A stretch of 64,000 nt of DNA from Acorus gramineus (lineage: Eukaryota; Streptophyta; Magnoliopsida; Acorales; Acoraceae): contig JAUJYN010000015.1 of NCBI GenBank assembly GCA_030737835.1, forward strand, positions 2,597,685-2,661,684, written 5' to 3'. Below are positions 49,401 through 59,371 of the stretch, piece after piece; position 1 is the stretch's first letter; each line of letters starts with the position of its first letter. The position numbers and the translations under genes are program-made. The notes beneath the pieces were generated by a model. The model was given only the letters and a program-made list of their open reading frames with translations, was not told where the DNA came from and did no database searches.

Positions 49401-50117
49401 CGATGGGCGATTGTCTAGATGTAGATGATCCAATAGTGTTGAGTAGACCAGTAAGTCCGGGTCTCTTCGACCGACGGCATGGTCTCTAGACCAATAAATG
49501 CGGCTCTCTTTGACCAATGGTATGGTCTCTCCCCATAAGTCCCAAGATGTCTCCTTTCGAGAGTGAGGGTGGGGGTGAGGTTGGTCGCGCCGCCGCGTGA
49601 CCCAGTGATCATTGGGTTTCTACCCATGTTTTTCCTTGAAAAAGGGAACTGATTTATGTATTGATCTGTAGATGGTGATTGGTTTCCAGCCACTCACTGA
49701 GCTTGTAGCTCACCCCTCGCATATTATTTCTTTTGAGGTGCATTGTTGGGCGCGGAGCTGGAGCTTTCCTATGTCATGGTCTTATGGGCGTGGAGCGTTC
49801 TTCTGACGGGTGGCGAGTGCGAGGCTGTCAGCAGTCCTAGAGTCTTTTTGTGCTTTGTAAATTGTGCATGTGGCACAAGTTGTATTTTCTTTGGTCTAGA
49901 CTTGGCTTCCACAGGACATTGATTGTGTATTCGGGTTTGTAATAATGTTTTTGATTTACAGACATTGTTATATATTATGCTTCCGCTTTTCAGTCAGTTA
50001 TCTTTATCTTGCTTTGACGCCTTGTGTATTGTTGTTGGTGTCCTTATTGACCTCAGGTATTGATAGCTGATATCTTATTTATTATTGCCACGTCTCGGGG
50101 ACGCCTGGGGCGTGACA
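46437..50117 (+). repeat. TE-D 3' LTR (3.7 kb), family II
   Basis: Copy of 40162-43742 starting TGTTGTGCCTGTGTCATTTG. It contains a CpG-rich zone (47380-47900), a conserved island at about 47993-48031, one 120-bp module (48585-48708) and G-rich blocks (about 48975). The last ~400 bp are noticeably more divergent from the 5' LTR than the preceding 1.5 kb. Confidence 0.92.
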
Positions 50118-50122
50118 GTCTT

Positions 50123-50890
50123 CTCCTTATTGGTTGGATCCGATGTAGGAACTCCCCGGCGTTGGCTGACCTGACAGAGGGCTCCCGTCCGTAGGTACCT
50201 CCGATGTGTCGGACAATACTGATAGTGGGAGTGGACTAGGTGGAGGCTACGAGGGTGGGAGAGGCTATCGGGTGGACCAGGGGTGGAGAGAGGTCTAGTA
50301 TGCCCCAAGAGGCCCATGTCACCACACGGAAAGGGTGAGGGTGAGGGGGGAGGTGGGCTGGCGATGAACCAACCCACTAGAATGTGTAGTTGCTCCTGTT
50401 GTTAGGGACTATAAAATTATATAAGGTTGATATGGATTGTGATGCATGGGTTGTGCTATTCACTGAGCGTGTGGCTCACCCCTCGCATATTTTTCTCCAG
50501 TTATATCTGAGTCGGATCTGAAGGAGGAGCTCCCCGAGGCACATCAGCAGTAGCGGAGCAGCGTCACATTCTGCGAGTGAGAGACCATCAGCATTCCTTT
50601 TGATTGTATGTATTGTTATCCGTGCTTGGGCACATACTTGTATTTGGATGTCATTGTATATATATTGGCTCTCACAGGACAGTTGATTATGTATCGGGTC
50701 TGTAATATGTCTTTGAATTACAGACTCAGTCGTTTAAGCTTCCGCTATTTGTATATATTGTGTCAGCCACCTTATTGTCTGTGTTGTCATTTTTGATGTT
50801 GTTTAGAGTATGTTATTGATCTCCTATGTAGACTGCTGATATTATATATATTTTGCCACGTCTCGGGGACGGTCGCCCTGGGGCGTGACA
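50123..50890 (+). repeat. TE-B 3' LTR, part 3 (element end)
   Basis: Resumes after the GTCTT duplication and aligns to 19550-20123 plus 23166-23363 of the 5' LTR. It contains the hairpin at 50698-50725 and ends GGGCGTGACA at 50890, followed by GGTTT. Confidence 0.92.
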
Positions 50891-51337
50891 GGTTTCCAAC
50901 CACTCACTGAGCTTGTAGCTCACCCCTCGCATACTGTTTCTTTTTTAAGGGCAGTGTTAGGCGTGGAGCTGGAGCTTCCCTGTGGCGTGGTCTATGTGCG
51001 TGGAACGTTCTGTTTGGCGGGTGGCGATTGCGAGGCTGTCAACAGTCCTAGAGTCATTTTATGTATTGTACATCGTGCATGTGGCATAGGTTATATTTTA
51101 TTTGGACTAGACTTGGCTCTCACATGACATTGATTGTATATTCGAGTCCATAATGATATTTTTGTTTTACAGACTTATTGATATTTTTTTTATGCTTCCG
51201 CTTTTTAGTTGAGTTATCAGTTATCATTGCTTTTCCACCTTGTGTGTTGTTGTTGGAGTCTTTGTTGACCACAGGTATTGATAGCTGATACTTTATATAT
51301 TGTCGTGTCTCGGGGATGGCCGCCCTGGGGCGTGACA
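50891..51337 (+). repeat. Old family II LTR, piece 3 of 3
   Basis: Begins with the duplicated GGTTT and the CCACTCACTGAGCTTGTAGC module that follows the same point in SL1 (about 16769) and TE-D. It runs to a terminal GGGCGTGACA at 51337. With pieces 1 and 2 it makes about 3.3 kb of LTR lacking its head. It abuts the Helitron remnant. Confidence 0.8.
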
Positions 51338-51523
51338 ATTTCTCTCTCTCTTCTTTTCTTTTGGTTGATCTTCTTTTCTAGTTGATATGTTGAATCTTAT
51401 TCTTTTACTTAGATTTATAACAGTTTTCGTCATCTATTGTAGGTCTAATAAAAACTTTTATATTCTTTTCACACATTGTTCTAGAAAGAGCAACATAAAA
51501 TTGTCCGTGAGAAAATACTCGTT

Positions 51524-52150
51524 CTAGTAAATATATACCAACACGCTATAAAGTTTGACCTTGAGCTTTGTTTGTCGCATTACAAAGCTCAATCTAATAA
51601 GAAATTGTTTTCTTTTGAATTTGGATGGAAACTTCTCTATTTTTGTTGGCTGAAGCGGTATTCGAGGAAGAAACACTCTTTTACCTTGATGCTCACCAGA
51701 AGCAATTTCAGCATCAATCACATTTGGTTGTGACAGCTTACATATAAGCCTTGTGCCATTGCATAAGCCAGAAGGAGGATCAATATTTCGTAGTAGCATT
51801 ATTGGACAGTTTGGTTTCAATATTAGTTCGTGGGGTAGCAATCCATTTAGTGTTAATTTATTTAAAAATTCTGGTGGAAATTGCTCACAATTGTCATCAA
51901 TCCCATAATCAAAACTATAATATGTAACAGGATCTCCAGGAAAGCGATCAATTAATATACAATTTATTTCATCGACTTGTTCATTTTTTAGAGCCAGCAC
52001 TGCTTGATGCATCACAAATTGTGAGTGCACATTTCTTTTTTCTATTACGTCTAGAAACACACTATTTATCAACTCTTCTTTCGAGGAAGCATCATCTTTG
52101 TAATTAATTAACATCTTCCTCGGTATGCAAATCATATTTTCATATATCAT
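51524..52150 (-). pseudogene. Helitron helicase C-terminal fragment (longest open piece)
   Basis: A 208-residue open stretch covers the last third of the PIF1-like helicase. It starts at MIYENMICIPRKML, passes HQAVLALKNEQVDEIN and the PHELILKPNCPIMLLRN block, and loses homology after RLSFVM, where the family normally has a TINKAQGQ motif. It is a fragment, not a gene with its own start. Confidence 0.8.
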
Positions 52151-52544
52151 TTTTTCAGATCTATTTCCAACTCTCGATAAAAATTCAGAATATATAGGAT
52201 CTGTGTTCTAGCTCTCATGTTTTCTGCGAGCACAATTTTTTCAAGTTTAGGCCATAGTGGAGACATAACGAAACTTGTATTAATAGTTTCTTCTCTTGAC
52301 CCTCGGAGAACAACAAGAGGTATTTGACGAAAATTGCCACCAAATAGAATGATCTTTCCATGGAATGGAAGCTGTAATCTGTAATATCTTGCAACATTTT
52401 ATCAAATGTTTAAATAGTTTGTCTTTTTGCCATGGATGCCTCATCCCATATAATAAGAGAAGCTTTCCTTAATAACTCCGCCAGCCCGCTTTGTTTACAC
52501 ACGTTACAATTCATTGTTTGTTTAGTGCTGATTGAAATTTTAAA

Positions 52545-52816
52545 GGGTTTTTTATTTTTAAGTCCCCATAAATTACATGATTTAGCGATCGATCCCTCAC
52601 TTCTTTATATTTCAGTTTAAGTCCCCAGATTTAAAGGATATATTCCTTTTAATCCCTCCCAAGAACTAAAAATAAAACCAAATTATTTAGTGATAGGTCC
52701 CTCCTAGGGACTAATAAAAAACATATCTTTTAAATTTAGGGACTAAAACTGAAATACGAAGAAGTGAGGGATAGATCACTAAATCATATAGTTTATAGAG
52801 GCTAAAAAAAAAACCC
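52545..52816. mobile_element. 272-bp Mutator-type MITE with 9-bp target duplication
   Basis: The ends are GGGTTTTTT and AAAAAACCC, with inverted repeats of about 100 bp. The left arm segment TGATTTAGCGATCGATCCCT pairs with the right arm TGATTTAGTGATCTATCCCT read from the other strand. It is flanked by the perfect 9-bp duplication AATTTTAAA (52536-52544 and 52817-52825). Long terminal inverted repeats plus a 9-bp duplication are the Mutator (MULE) signature. It has no coding capacity. It interrupts the Helitron helicase, so it is younger than the Helitron. Confidence 0.9.
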
Positions 52817-54009
52817 AATTTTAAATCATGAATGAGCTGCCTCCTGGTAAAACTGATGCTGCCACCCCTCAAGTAGCAGTTGCAATTGATAATAAACCTT
52901 GCCTTCAGGTTGAAGACAACAATGCTCATTAAATACGTTTTTCCAATACCTCCAAGACCATCAATGAAGAATGCAAAAGGTACATTGCTTTTTATTCTTT
53001 CAGAGATAAGATCAATTGCTCTTTTCTGATCAATATTTAGCTTCTTGATAGACTGCATATCTTCCCCTCAAACAGGAATTTGCGTTTCTTCAATCACTTC
53101 TTTTGCATTAAGACAATATTTCATTCCTTCATTTATTTTAGGTAAATCATAATCTTTAATAGATTTTTCCATTACTTCTAAAAAAAATTGTTGTTCTTGA
53201 ACACTTCCATTTTAGTATGTTCAGTGTCAATTGACATTTCTTCATGAAAATCACCAGCTAATGCAGAATAATGTTTGTTCCACAATTCGTTTACATCATC
53301 TAGTTCACAATATACTAAAATTGTTGCGAATAAACGACGGAGTGTAAATGGCATTTCAAATACAGAAGCCACTGTTAGGCACTCTGATAAGCTATTATCG
53401 CACTCTAAAAGTCCAAGCTTTTGAGCAACTTCACGATATTTTTGGCACGAAAACCCATTTACCTTTTAAAAATCTTTAAAGGATGTTGCACCTCTAACAT
53501 GATTTAGTAACAATCGCAAATAATATCTTTCACACTCTAAAAGGGCTGCAACAATCATCCTTAATTGACATTTTCATGGATTCCAACATCTTTTGACTTG
53601 ATGCCATACATAGTGTTCAGGGAACTTTCGATACAAATATTTTCTTCATTTGTATCCTTCTGATTAGTGATAAAGTATTCTATCAACATGGTTTTATTTC
53701 ATCATTTTTCTGCACTTCCTCTAAATCATCATATTCTTTGAAAGTAACAATTTGCTGATGTTCAAAATGTAGCTATAATGACATAACAAGTCAATGTGTC
53801 TCATTCAAAATAAAACCATATATTCTCCATATTGCTTCTGGAGCTGACACCCATCTGGCAGTCTGGAACTGCGATATTTCACCGATTTGGGCATTGTTAT
53901 TTTTTGCAACAAGATGAAATGCTACACGATTATGGCCTTTGTACACATACTTTTATAAATATTTCAAAGGTTTTATGGTAGAGCAAATTTCCACATTCAT
54001 AGTAAATTG

Positions 54010-55620
54010 TCATTAGCTGCGAGTCCAACTGTAAGAGCTGCATGAATATTCAAATAGCAAAAAAAACATGAAAGTTATGCTCTACATCACAATTTGGAAA
54101 ATCATATCTAAATAGAGGTATGACGAGATTAAAAAGTTTGTAATAATGAAATTGTATAATTAAAAGACTTATTACCTTTATGGTTATTTACTTTGATCGT
54201 GGTTGCTAGAATGACTGAGAAACGAGTTAATACATTCACAATTTCAGTAGCTAAAGAATCATTATCCCAAACAGGTAAATTAATTGGATTCAATCTACGC
54301 ATGAAATTCTCTTCATCAGATGAAATGAAATAAAATAATGAAAAATAAAGTTTTGTTTAACCTATCCAGAGATATCATAATTGTATTCTTTGTCGATGAC
54401 CAATAGTTTGCGATATGCATTTTTCTTTTCTTTCTGAAAACCTTTCTTTGCCAACATTCAGTACCAAAACAAGTATATCTGTGACAAAGGACAATTATAT
54501 ATTATAGTAAATATTTTTGTGTTCTACATTCTATAAGAATAAAAATAAAATATACATAATTTCATACCAAAATTCATCATTTTGCCGAAGTCGTCAAGAT
54601 TTTTGAGCTGGGTAATACAAAAATGATATGTAGGAAGTTCAAAACTGTCATCCAAGATCTCTTGAACCTTCGTTTCTCGTTTCAAAATTAACTGATATTC
54701 ATGATCCACATATCGATATTCTTGAGGATTCTAATGAACCGTTGCATCAGATATATCGTAATTATGGTCGGGCTGTATTGCTTTCTCAATCTGTTCATCA
54801 AAAGTTGCGCCTTGAATCATCTTGAAGCACTTTTGTAAGTGTGCTACAAAGATGGAGATCATACATCTAAAATTATAAAAAAAAGTGCATATACAAAAGA
54901 TTATGATTTATTTTTGTAAGAAGTATTTATTTGAATATGAAAAATTACACATATAAGAAAAACACGTAGTAGCTGTTTCTTCAGTGAATATGATAGTTTG
55001 GAATTCTATATTTTGATTTCTGGATAATTTAGATGGAAGTTTCTTAACAACGTGCACCTTTATCTTCTAATTTTTTCGTTCTATCACTGATCGCAGACAA
55101 TGACACTTCTCCTTCAAATTCATCTATTTGGAAAGAATATATTAGAATTTTTTCGTGACTGAAATAAACAAAGGGTCTTGCTACATGGATCTTAAAATTT
55201 AAGCCCCATTTAAAAACCTCAATAGATTTTCATTATCTGATTGGTCTCTATTTCACTTTGTTTTAAAATAAAAAGAGCAAAGACAATAATACCCTTCCTT
55301 TATATTTGGATTTTTCATTCTAAAAAGCAATCCCTTATTAATTGGGATTGTATAACCGCCCCTAACACTCAAAAATTTCTTTTTTACTCCGCCACTTCAA
55401 AAATTCATTCCGGTTGGCCTCCTCATCTCCGGCGACCATCATCACCACCTTTGGATTGCTCTCATCGCCCTCCATCATATGAGAAGTGGATTGGCTATCT
55501 TTCGAGCTCTCCTCTGACCTCCACCTCCTCCAACCACTACATCTATTTTTTTTTCAGATACAGCTATAGAATTTCAGATACGGATTTTAGATACAATATT
55601 AATATTAAATTTATATGAAA
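54010..55620. other. AT-rich stretch without a supported gene
   Basis: This probably includes upstream parts of the Helitron (a 61-residue minus-strand open piece at 54709-54524 reads as protein-like but was not recognised) and ordinary intergenic DNA. A 125-residue open frame at 55241-55618 has a CT-rich, proline/serine-rich middle with no recognised domain and looks like chance. No RNA gene was seen. Confidence 0.5.
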
Positions 55621-56100
55621 CAATTATGGTCTACATGCTAATATGGCATTGCTTAGATGATTAGTAAAAATATTTAAATATACATGACAAAGACAATTAT
55701 ATATTATTCAAATACATATTAATTAAATACATTGGAATAAATATAACAAATAGCAAATTGGGTTGAATAAACTATTCAGGTACACGTGTATCTGGAATCT
55801 GAATTAATAATTTTACATTAGATACAAGTGTATCTCGAATCTGAATGAGTTTAAAAATGTAACAATTATGGTTTACATGCTAATGAGGCATTGCATAGAT
55901 GATTAATAAAAGTCTTTAAATATAGATGATAAAAAATAATTAAATATTATTCAGATACACATTAATCAAATCCACCAAAACAAAAATAACAAACAACAAA
56001 TTGGCTAGGTAAATAATTCAGATACACGTGTATCTGAAATCTGAATTAACAACTTTACATTAGATAAAAGTGCATCTTTAATCTGAATTAGTTGAATAAT
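55621..56100. repeat. 242-bp tandem duplication
   Basis: Two head-to-tail copies (55621-55862 and 55863 to about 56100), recognisable by CAATTATGGTYTACATGCTAAT at each start and ACACGTGTATCTG near the end, differing at perhaps 10-15% of positions. A third partial block with GATCATGCAAGRCTAAAAAT at 56100 and 56220 follows. The duplication is AT-rich and non-coding. Confidence 0.8.
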
Positions 56101-56279
56101 GATCATGCAAGACTAAAAATATACTGAATAACTCAATATGCATAATTATACACATAAACAACAACAAAAATGATTATACAAATTGTACTTATTCAAATTT
56201 CAAAAATCGTACTGAATAATGATCATGCAAGGCTAAAAATCCAAATACAGTGGCCATGTATCTGAATTTAAATTAAATC

Positions 56280-57207
56280 TGATCTTAAAAATGTAAATGA
56301 TGATTAAAAAATGAATGTAAAATCAGAACAATATGTTTTATTCGTATCGAAAAGCCTAATCTAAATGGATCGCCATTGTTTGCACCACAAAAAGGTCGCA
56401 AATAAAAGAAATTACACAAGTAATTATAATCTTCTCCTCTAATCCCCACCAAAACTGAATTCGATATTTGTTTTCATTTCCACATATCAATCTGAATAAA
56501 AAAAATGTAAATCTTCTTTTTTTTTGCATCAAATTAAATTAATTGCTTCAAAAATAAAGAGAATATCCCAAATCGTAATCACCTCGAGATTTAAGGAATG
56601 GAAAAAACATCTCCATTTATATAGGAAGAATAAAGTGGATAATTCAATCTTACCACCTCATGGGACTTGAGATGGAATCTAGCAATTAGGACACAAAAAT
56701 CATTATTAATAAATAAAATAGAGCATGCATATGAGAAACTCATAAAAACAATCATTTAATTTTTTTTGTTTCCTTCAAATCTATTATGTTTGGAAAAGAA
56801 CTTATCAAAGTCTTATGTAAATGAGAAAGTTATAACAACATGAGGTTATTTCTAAATAATTTATGTGTGACTATCAGAATATATGTACCATAAAGAACAA
56901 TGTAAATAAAACCATTTAAGAGAAATACATTTTCAAAATAACACACCTTGATTTAGTTGTCCTGAGTTATTCTTATCCACATCTTATTATTTCTTTTATT
57001 TTGCATAAAAATAAAAAAACAAAGAATAAAAAAACCAAAGAATAAAAACCAATAACAAGGAACATTAAACAAAACAGAAGATTATAGAACAAAAAAAAGG
57101 AAGGAAAACAAAAAACTGAGAATAAAAATAAATGAACAAAACAAAAAAAATATAAAAACAAAAAAAAAATACTAGGAATGTTCACCCTGGGAGACCAAAA
57201 GAAAAAA
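56280..57207. other. AT-rich intergenic stretch
   Basis: Low-GC sequence with A-rich runs (56990-57175 is almost only A with scattered T, G and C). No gene, RNA or further repeat boundary is supported here. Confidence 0.6.
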
Positions 57208-58164
57208 GGGTTAAAGACATCTAAGTCCCTATAAACATGGGAAAACCCATATAAATCCCTACTAAAATTGGAACAGACGTACGAGTCCCTGAAAACTCAG
57301 AAAAACCCAATTATCATCCCTGAGTTAAATTTCCATCCAAACTTAATGGAATATTCCCAGAATATTCTGTCACATATAATTGTGTAGACATTGAAGTCCT
57401 TATAAACAGTCATAAAGACAAATTAGTCCCTGCAAAAGACAAAATTGCCCCTCAAAGACTTTTACATTAAATTGTGTACACATTGTAGTCCCTATAAACA
57501 ATTATAAAGACAAATTAGTCCTTGCAAAAGACAAAATTGCCCCTGAAAGATTTTTACATTTAATTGGATAGACATTACAGTCCTTATAAATAATCGTAAA
57601 GACAAATTGGTACATGTAAAAGACAAAAATGCCCTTGAAGAATTTTTACATTTAATTGTGTAGAAATTGCATTTTTTTTAGAGGGTATTTAATTTTTAAA
57701 TTGCAATGTCTGCACAATTAAATGTAAAAATACTTCAAGGGTATTTTTATCTTTTAGAGGAACAAATTTGTCTTTACGATTATTTATAAGGACTGTAATG
57801 TCTATCCAATTAAATGTAAAAATCTTTCAGGGGCAATTTTGTCTTTTGCAAGGACTAATTTGTCTTTATAATTGTTTATAGAGACTACAATGTGTACACA
57901 ATTTAATGTAAAAGTCTTTGAGGGGCAATTTTGTCTTTTGCAGGGACTGATTTGTCTTTATGACTGTTTATAAAGACTTCAATGTCTACACAATTATATG
58001 TGATGGAATATTCTATGAATATTCCGTTAAATTTGGATGGAAATTTAACTGAGGGATGATAATTGGGTTTTTCTGAGTTTTCAGGGACTCGTACGTCTGT
58101 CCCAATTTTAGTAAGGATTTATATGGGTTTCTTGTGTTTGTAGGGGCTTAGATGTCTTTAACCC
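57208..58164. mobile_element. 957-bp palindromic element (foldback / MULE-like)
   Basis: The whole element is an inverted repeat with arms of about 470 bp around a short centre near 57690. It starts GGGTTAAAGACATCTAAG and ends with the complement CTTAGATGTCTTTAACCC. Each arm contains about three ~112-bp sub-repeats built on GTAGACATT...AGTCC...AAAGACAAATT...AAAGACAAAATTGCCCCT. The flanks share AAAAGAAAAA (57197-57206 and 58165-58174), a 9-10 bp duplication as in Mutator-type elements. The end motif resembles that of the MITE at 52545. It is non-coding; as RNA it would form a very long hairpin. Confidence 0.85.
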
Positions 58165-59230
58165 AAAAGAAAAATCTTCAATCAATCTGGGCCAGCTATT
58201 TATAGGCCCAAAACAGAGTCCGGACTCCAAAGGGAGGTTAATTAGTAATAACAGGTGGATCATTCAGAATTGTTGATGCATTGATCTTTATTGATTTTAA
58301 TAATTCATCCAGGAAAACTAGAAGATGCACATCGATCAAAATGACAATAATGCCCTGCTAGATAAATTTTGTCAGTATTGTGTTGCTTTATAGGATAAGA
58401 GTGTGAAATGATTTATACACCTTGTTGGAAAACTTTTATCGACATCGTCCCTCTTTGTAGTGAAGTATAGTCACACACACTCCAAGATCCATGGATATGA
58501 ATGTTTTTTTTTTAATGTATATATGAGTTCGAGTCGTGGTCCAGGATATGAATGTTTAAAACAAGCAATTGGCATAATAAAGTATAAACTCCAAGTGCGA
58601 CCGTGCATATTGAGACACAATGTCACTTGTCATGTGCTCTGTGTGTTCTATTAACGTATCATAAGTGTGGTCATGTGTGTACCGCATGTGTTGCATTTTT
58701 AAAAACTGTTCTATTCTTTTGAACAGTACACCTTTATTTAAACATTTGTGCTCTTTCGGACGAACCGTTCAAACAGACATAGGGACGGAGTTGATAAGAG
58801 AAAAATTGAATTGGCCATCGAACGGATTCAAGATTCAAAGACCAAGTTAGTAGGAGAAAAATTAAACTAATTGTTTGAGCATCTGAAAGTGTTCAAATGA
58901 TCAATGTGCAAACACATGTATCGAACATATGATCGCACATACCCCACAGCATATTACATTAAAACATTAATTGAACCAACGGCCCCTAATATTTTTATCT
59001 TTTTATTTTTTAAAAATAATTAAAAAGAACTAAATTTGCATAACCCATAAAAAAAAACAAAAAATACGCCATCTCCTCTGTCTTCGACCCCCTCTCTCTC
59101 TCTCATCCCACCACCAAATAAAAAATTTGGGTGGGGGGCTTAGTGTTCAAGGCAGTGGGAGTAGACCCTCCCCACAACGCCATCTTAAATTAGGACGTCC
59201 AAATGACAACCTCATTGTTATTGTAAATCC
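58165..59230. other. Intergenic region upstream of the PIRL gene
   Basis: No gene is supported here. The region contains AT-rich tracts and a CT-rich patch at 59080-59105, which in plants often lies near transcription starts. Short open frames (for example at 58460-58850) have no recognisable content. Confidence 0.6.
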
Positions 59231-59233
59231 CGG

Positions 59234-59242
59234 TATATATGG
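59234..59242 (+). promoter_or_regulatory. TATA-like box of the PIRL gene
   Basis: TATATATGG lies 138 bp before the PIRL start codon. With a usual 30-35 bp spacing, transcription would start near 59266-59275 and give a leader of about 100 nt. This is the only TATA-like motif at a suitable distance after the CT-rich patch, but it has no experimental support. Confidence 0.5.
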
Positions 59243-59318
59243 AATTCAAATCCCGTCCAAACATAAACGCCAATTTCAATCTCCCCCAAATCTCAATTTA
59301 TTTCATCTTCTTCGATCA

Positions 59319-59348
59319 ATGAATCCCTCCATCACAATTAATCCCTAA
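59319..59348 (+). CDS. Short upstream ORF in the PIRL leader (9 codons)
   Basis: ATG at 59319 opens MNPSITINP and ends at TAA (59346-59348), 23 bp before the main start. If the predicted leader is right, ribosomes would meet this ORF first. Such short upstream ORFs can lower translation of the main frame; the effect here is inferred. Confidence 0.4.
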   Translation: MNPSITINP

Positions 59349-59371
59349 AAATCCATTCCAAACCAATAAAA

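Larger units (their letters stand above)
40162..50117 (+). mobile_element. TE-D: family II LTR element with degenerate body, nested in TE-B
   Basis: A 9956-bp insertion flanked by GTCTT (40157-40161 and 50118-50122). It has a 5' LTR (40162-43742), a tRNA-iMet primer site (43750-43761), a body of 2.7 kb (43743-46436) and a 3' LTR (46437-50117). The body shows scattered, heavily decayed similarity to protease-end, RT, integrase and chromodomain segments but has no coding capacity (many breaks). Much of the LTR pair differs at around 1%, with more divergence at the head, in the GC zone and near the very end. A recent insertion by a body this decayed implies enzymes supplied by another element. 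Confidence 0.9.
17654..50890 (+). mobile_element. TE-B: Tekay/Del-like chromovirus enlarged by three nested insertions
   Basis: The element is flanked by GGTTT on both sides (17649-17653 and 50891-50895). The parts are a 5' LTR (17654-23363, split by SL2), an internal region (23364-28281) and a 3' LTR (28282-50890, split by TE-C and TE-D). With insertions removed it is about 10.2 kb with LTRs of about 2.65 kb, typical of long-LTR Tekay/Del elements. The first 220 bases of the two LTRs differ at roughly 5% of positions, so it is older than TE-C and TE-D, consistent with the nesting. Its gag-pol is nearly whole, with about one break in gag. Confidence 0.9.
51430..54010 (-). pseudogene. Helitron Rep/PIF1-like helicase remnant
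   Basis: Read on the minus strand, segments match the order of a plant Helitron RepHel protein. Near 53990-53800 is a piece like KGHNRVAFH...ARWVSAPEAIWRIYGF. At 53540-53180 is RYYLRLLLNHVRGATSF, then FEMPFTLRRLFATILVYCE. A PIF1 helicase follows, with Walker A (GGIGKT, about 52940), DEASM Walker B (about 52430), a GGNFRQIPLV-like segment (about 52340), the signature LKPNCPIMLLRNIDPPSG (about 51790) and KRKQFLIRLSF (about 51600). Frames shift repeatedly, stops are frequent, the HUH motif was not found, and a MITE splits the helicase between Walker A and Walker B. The C-terminal end fades out by about 51430. Helitrons move by rolling-circle replication; this copy is dead. A host PIF1 gene is unlikely given the Helitron-type N-terminal pieces. 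Confidence 0.85.

Noticed and set aside
55241-55618. A 125-residue open frame with a proline/serine-rich middle
   Set aside because: No recognisable domain, no promoter context and AT-rich codon use; kept only as part of an unannotated stretch.
58505-58560. A GAGTTCGAGTCG motif resembling a pol III box B near a T run
   Set aside because: No matching box A at the right distance and no tail, so neither a tRNA nor a SINE is supported.
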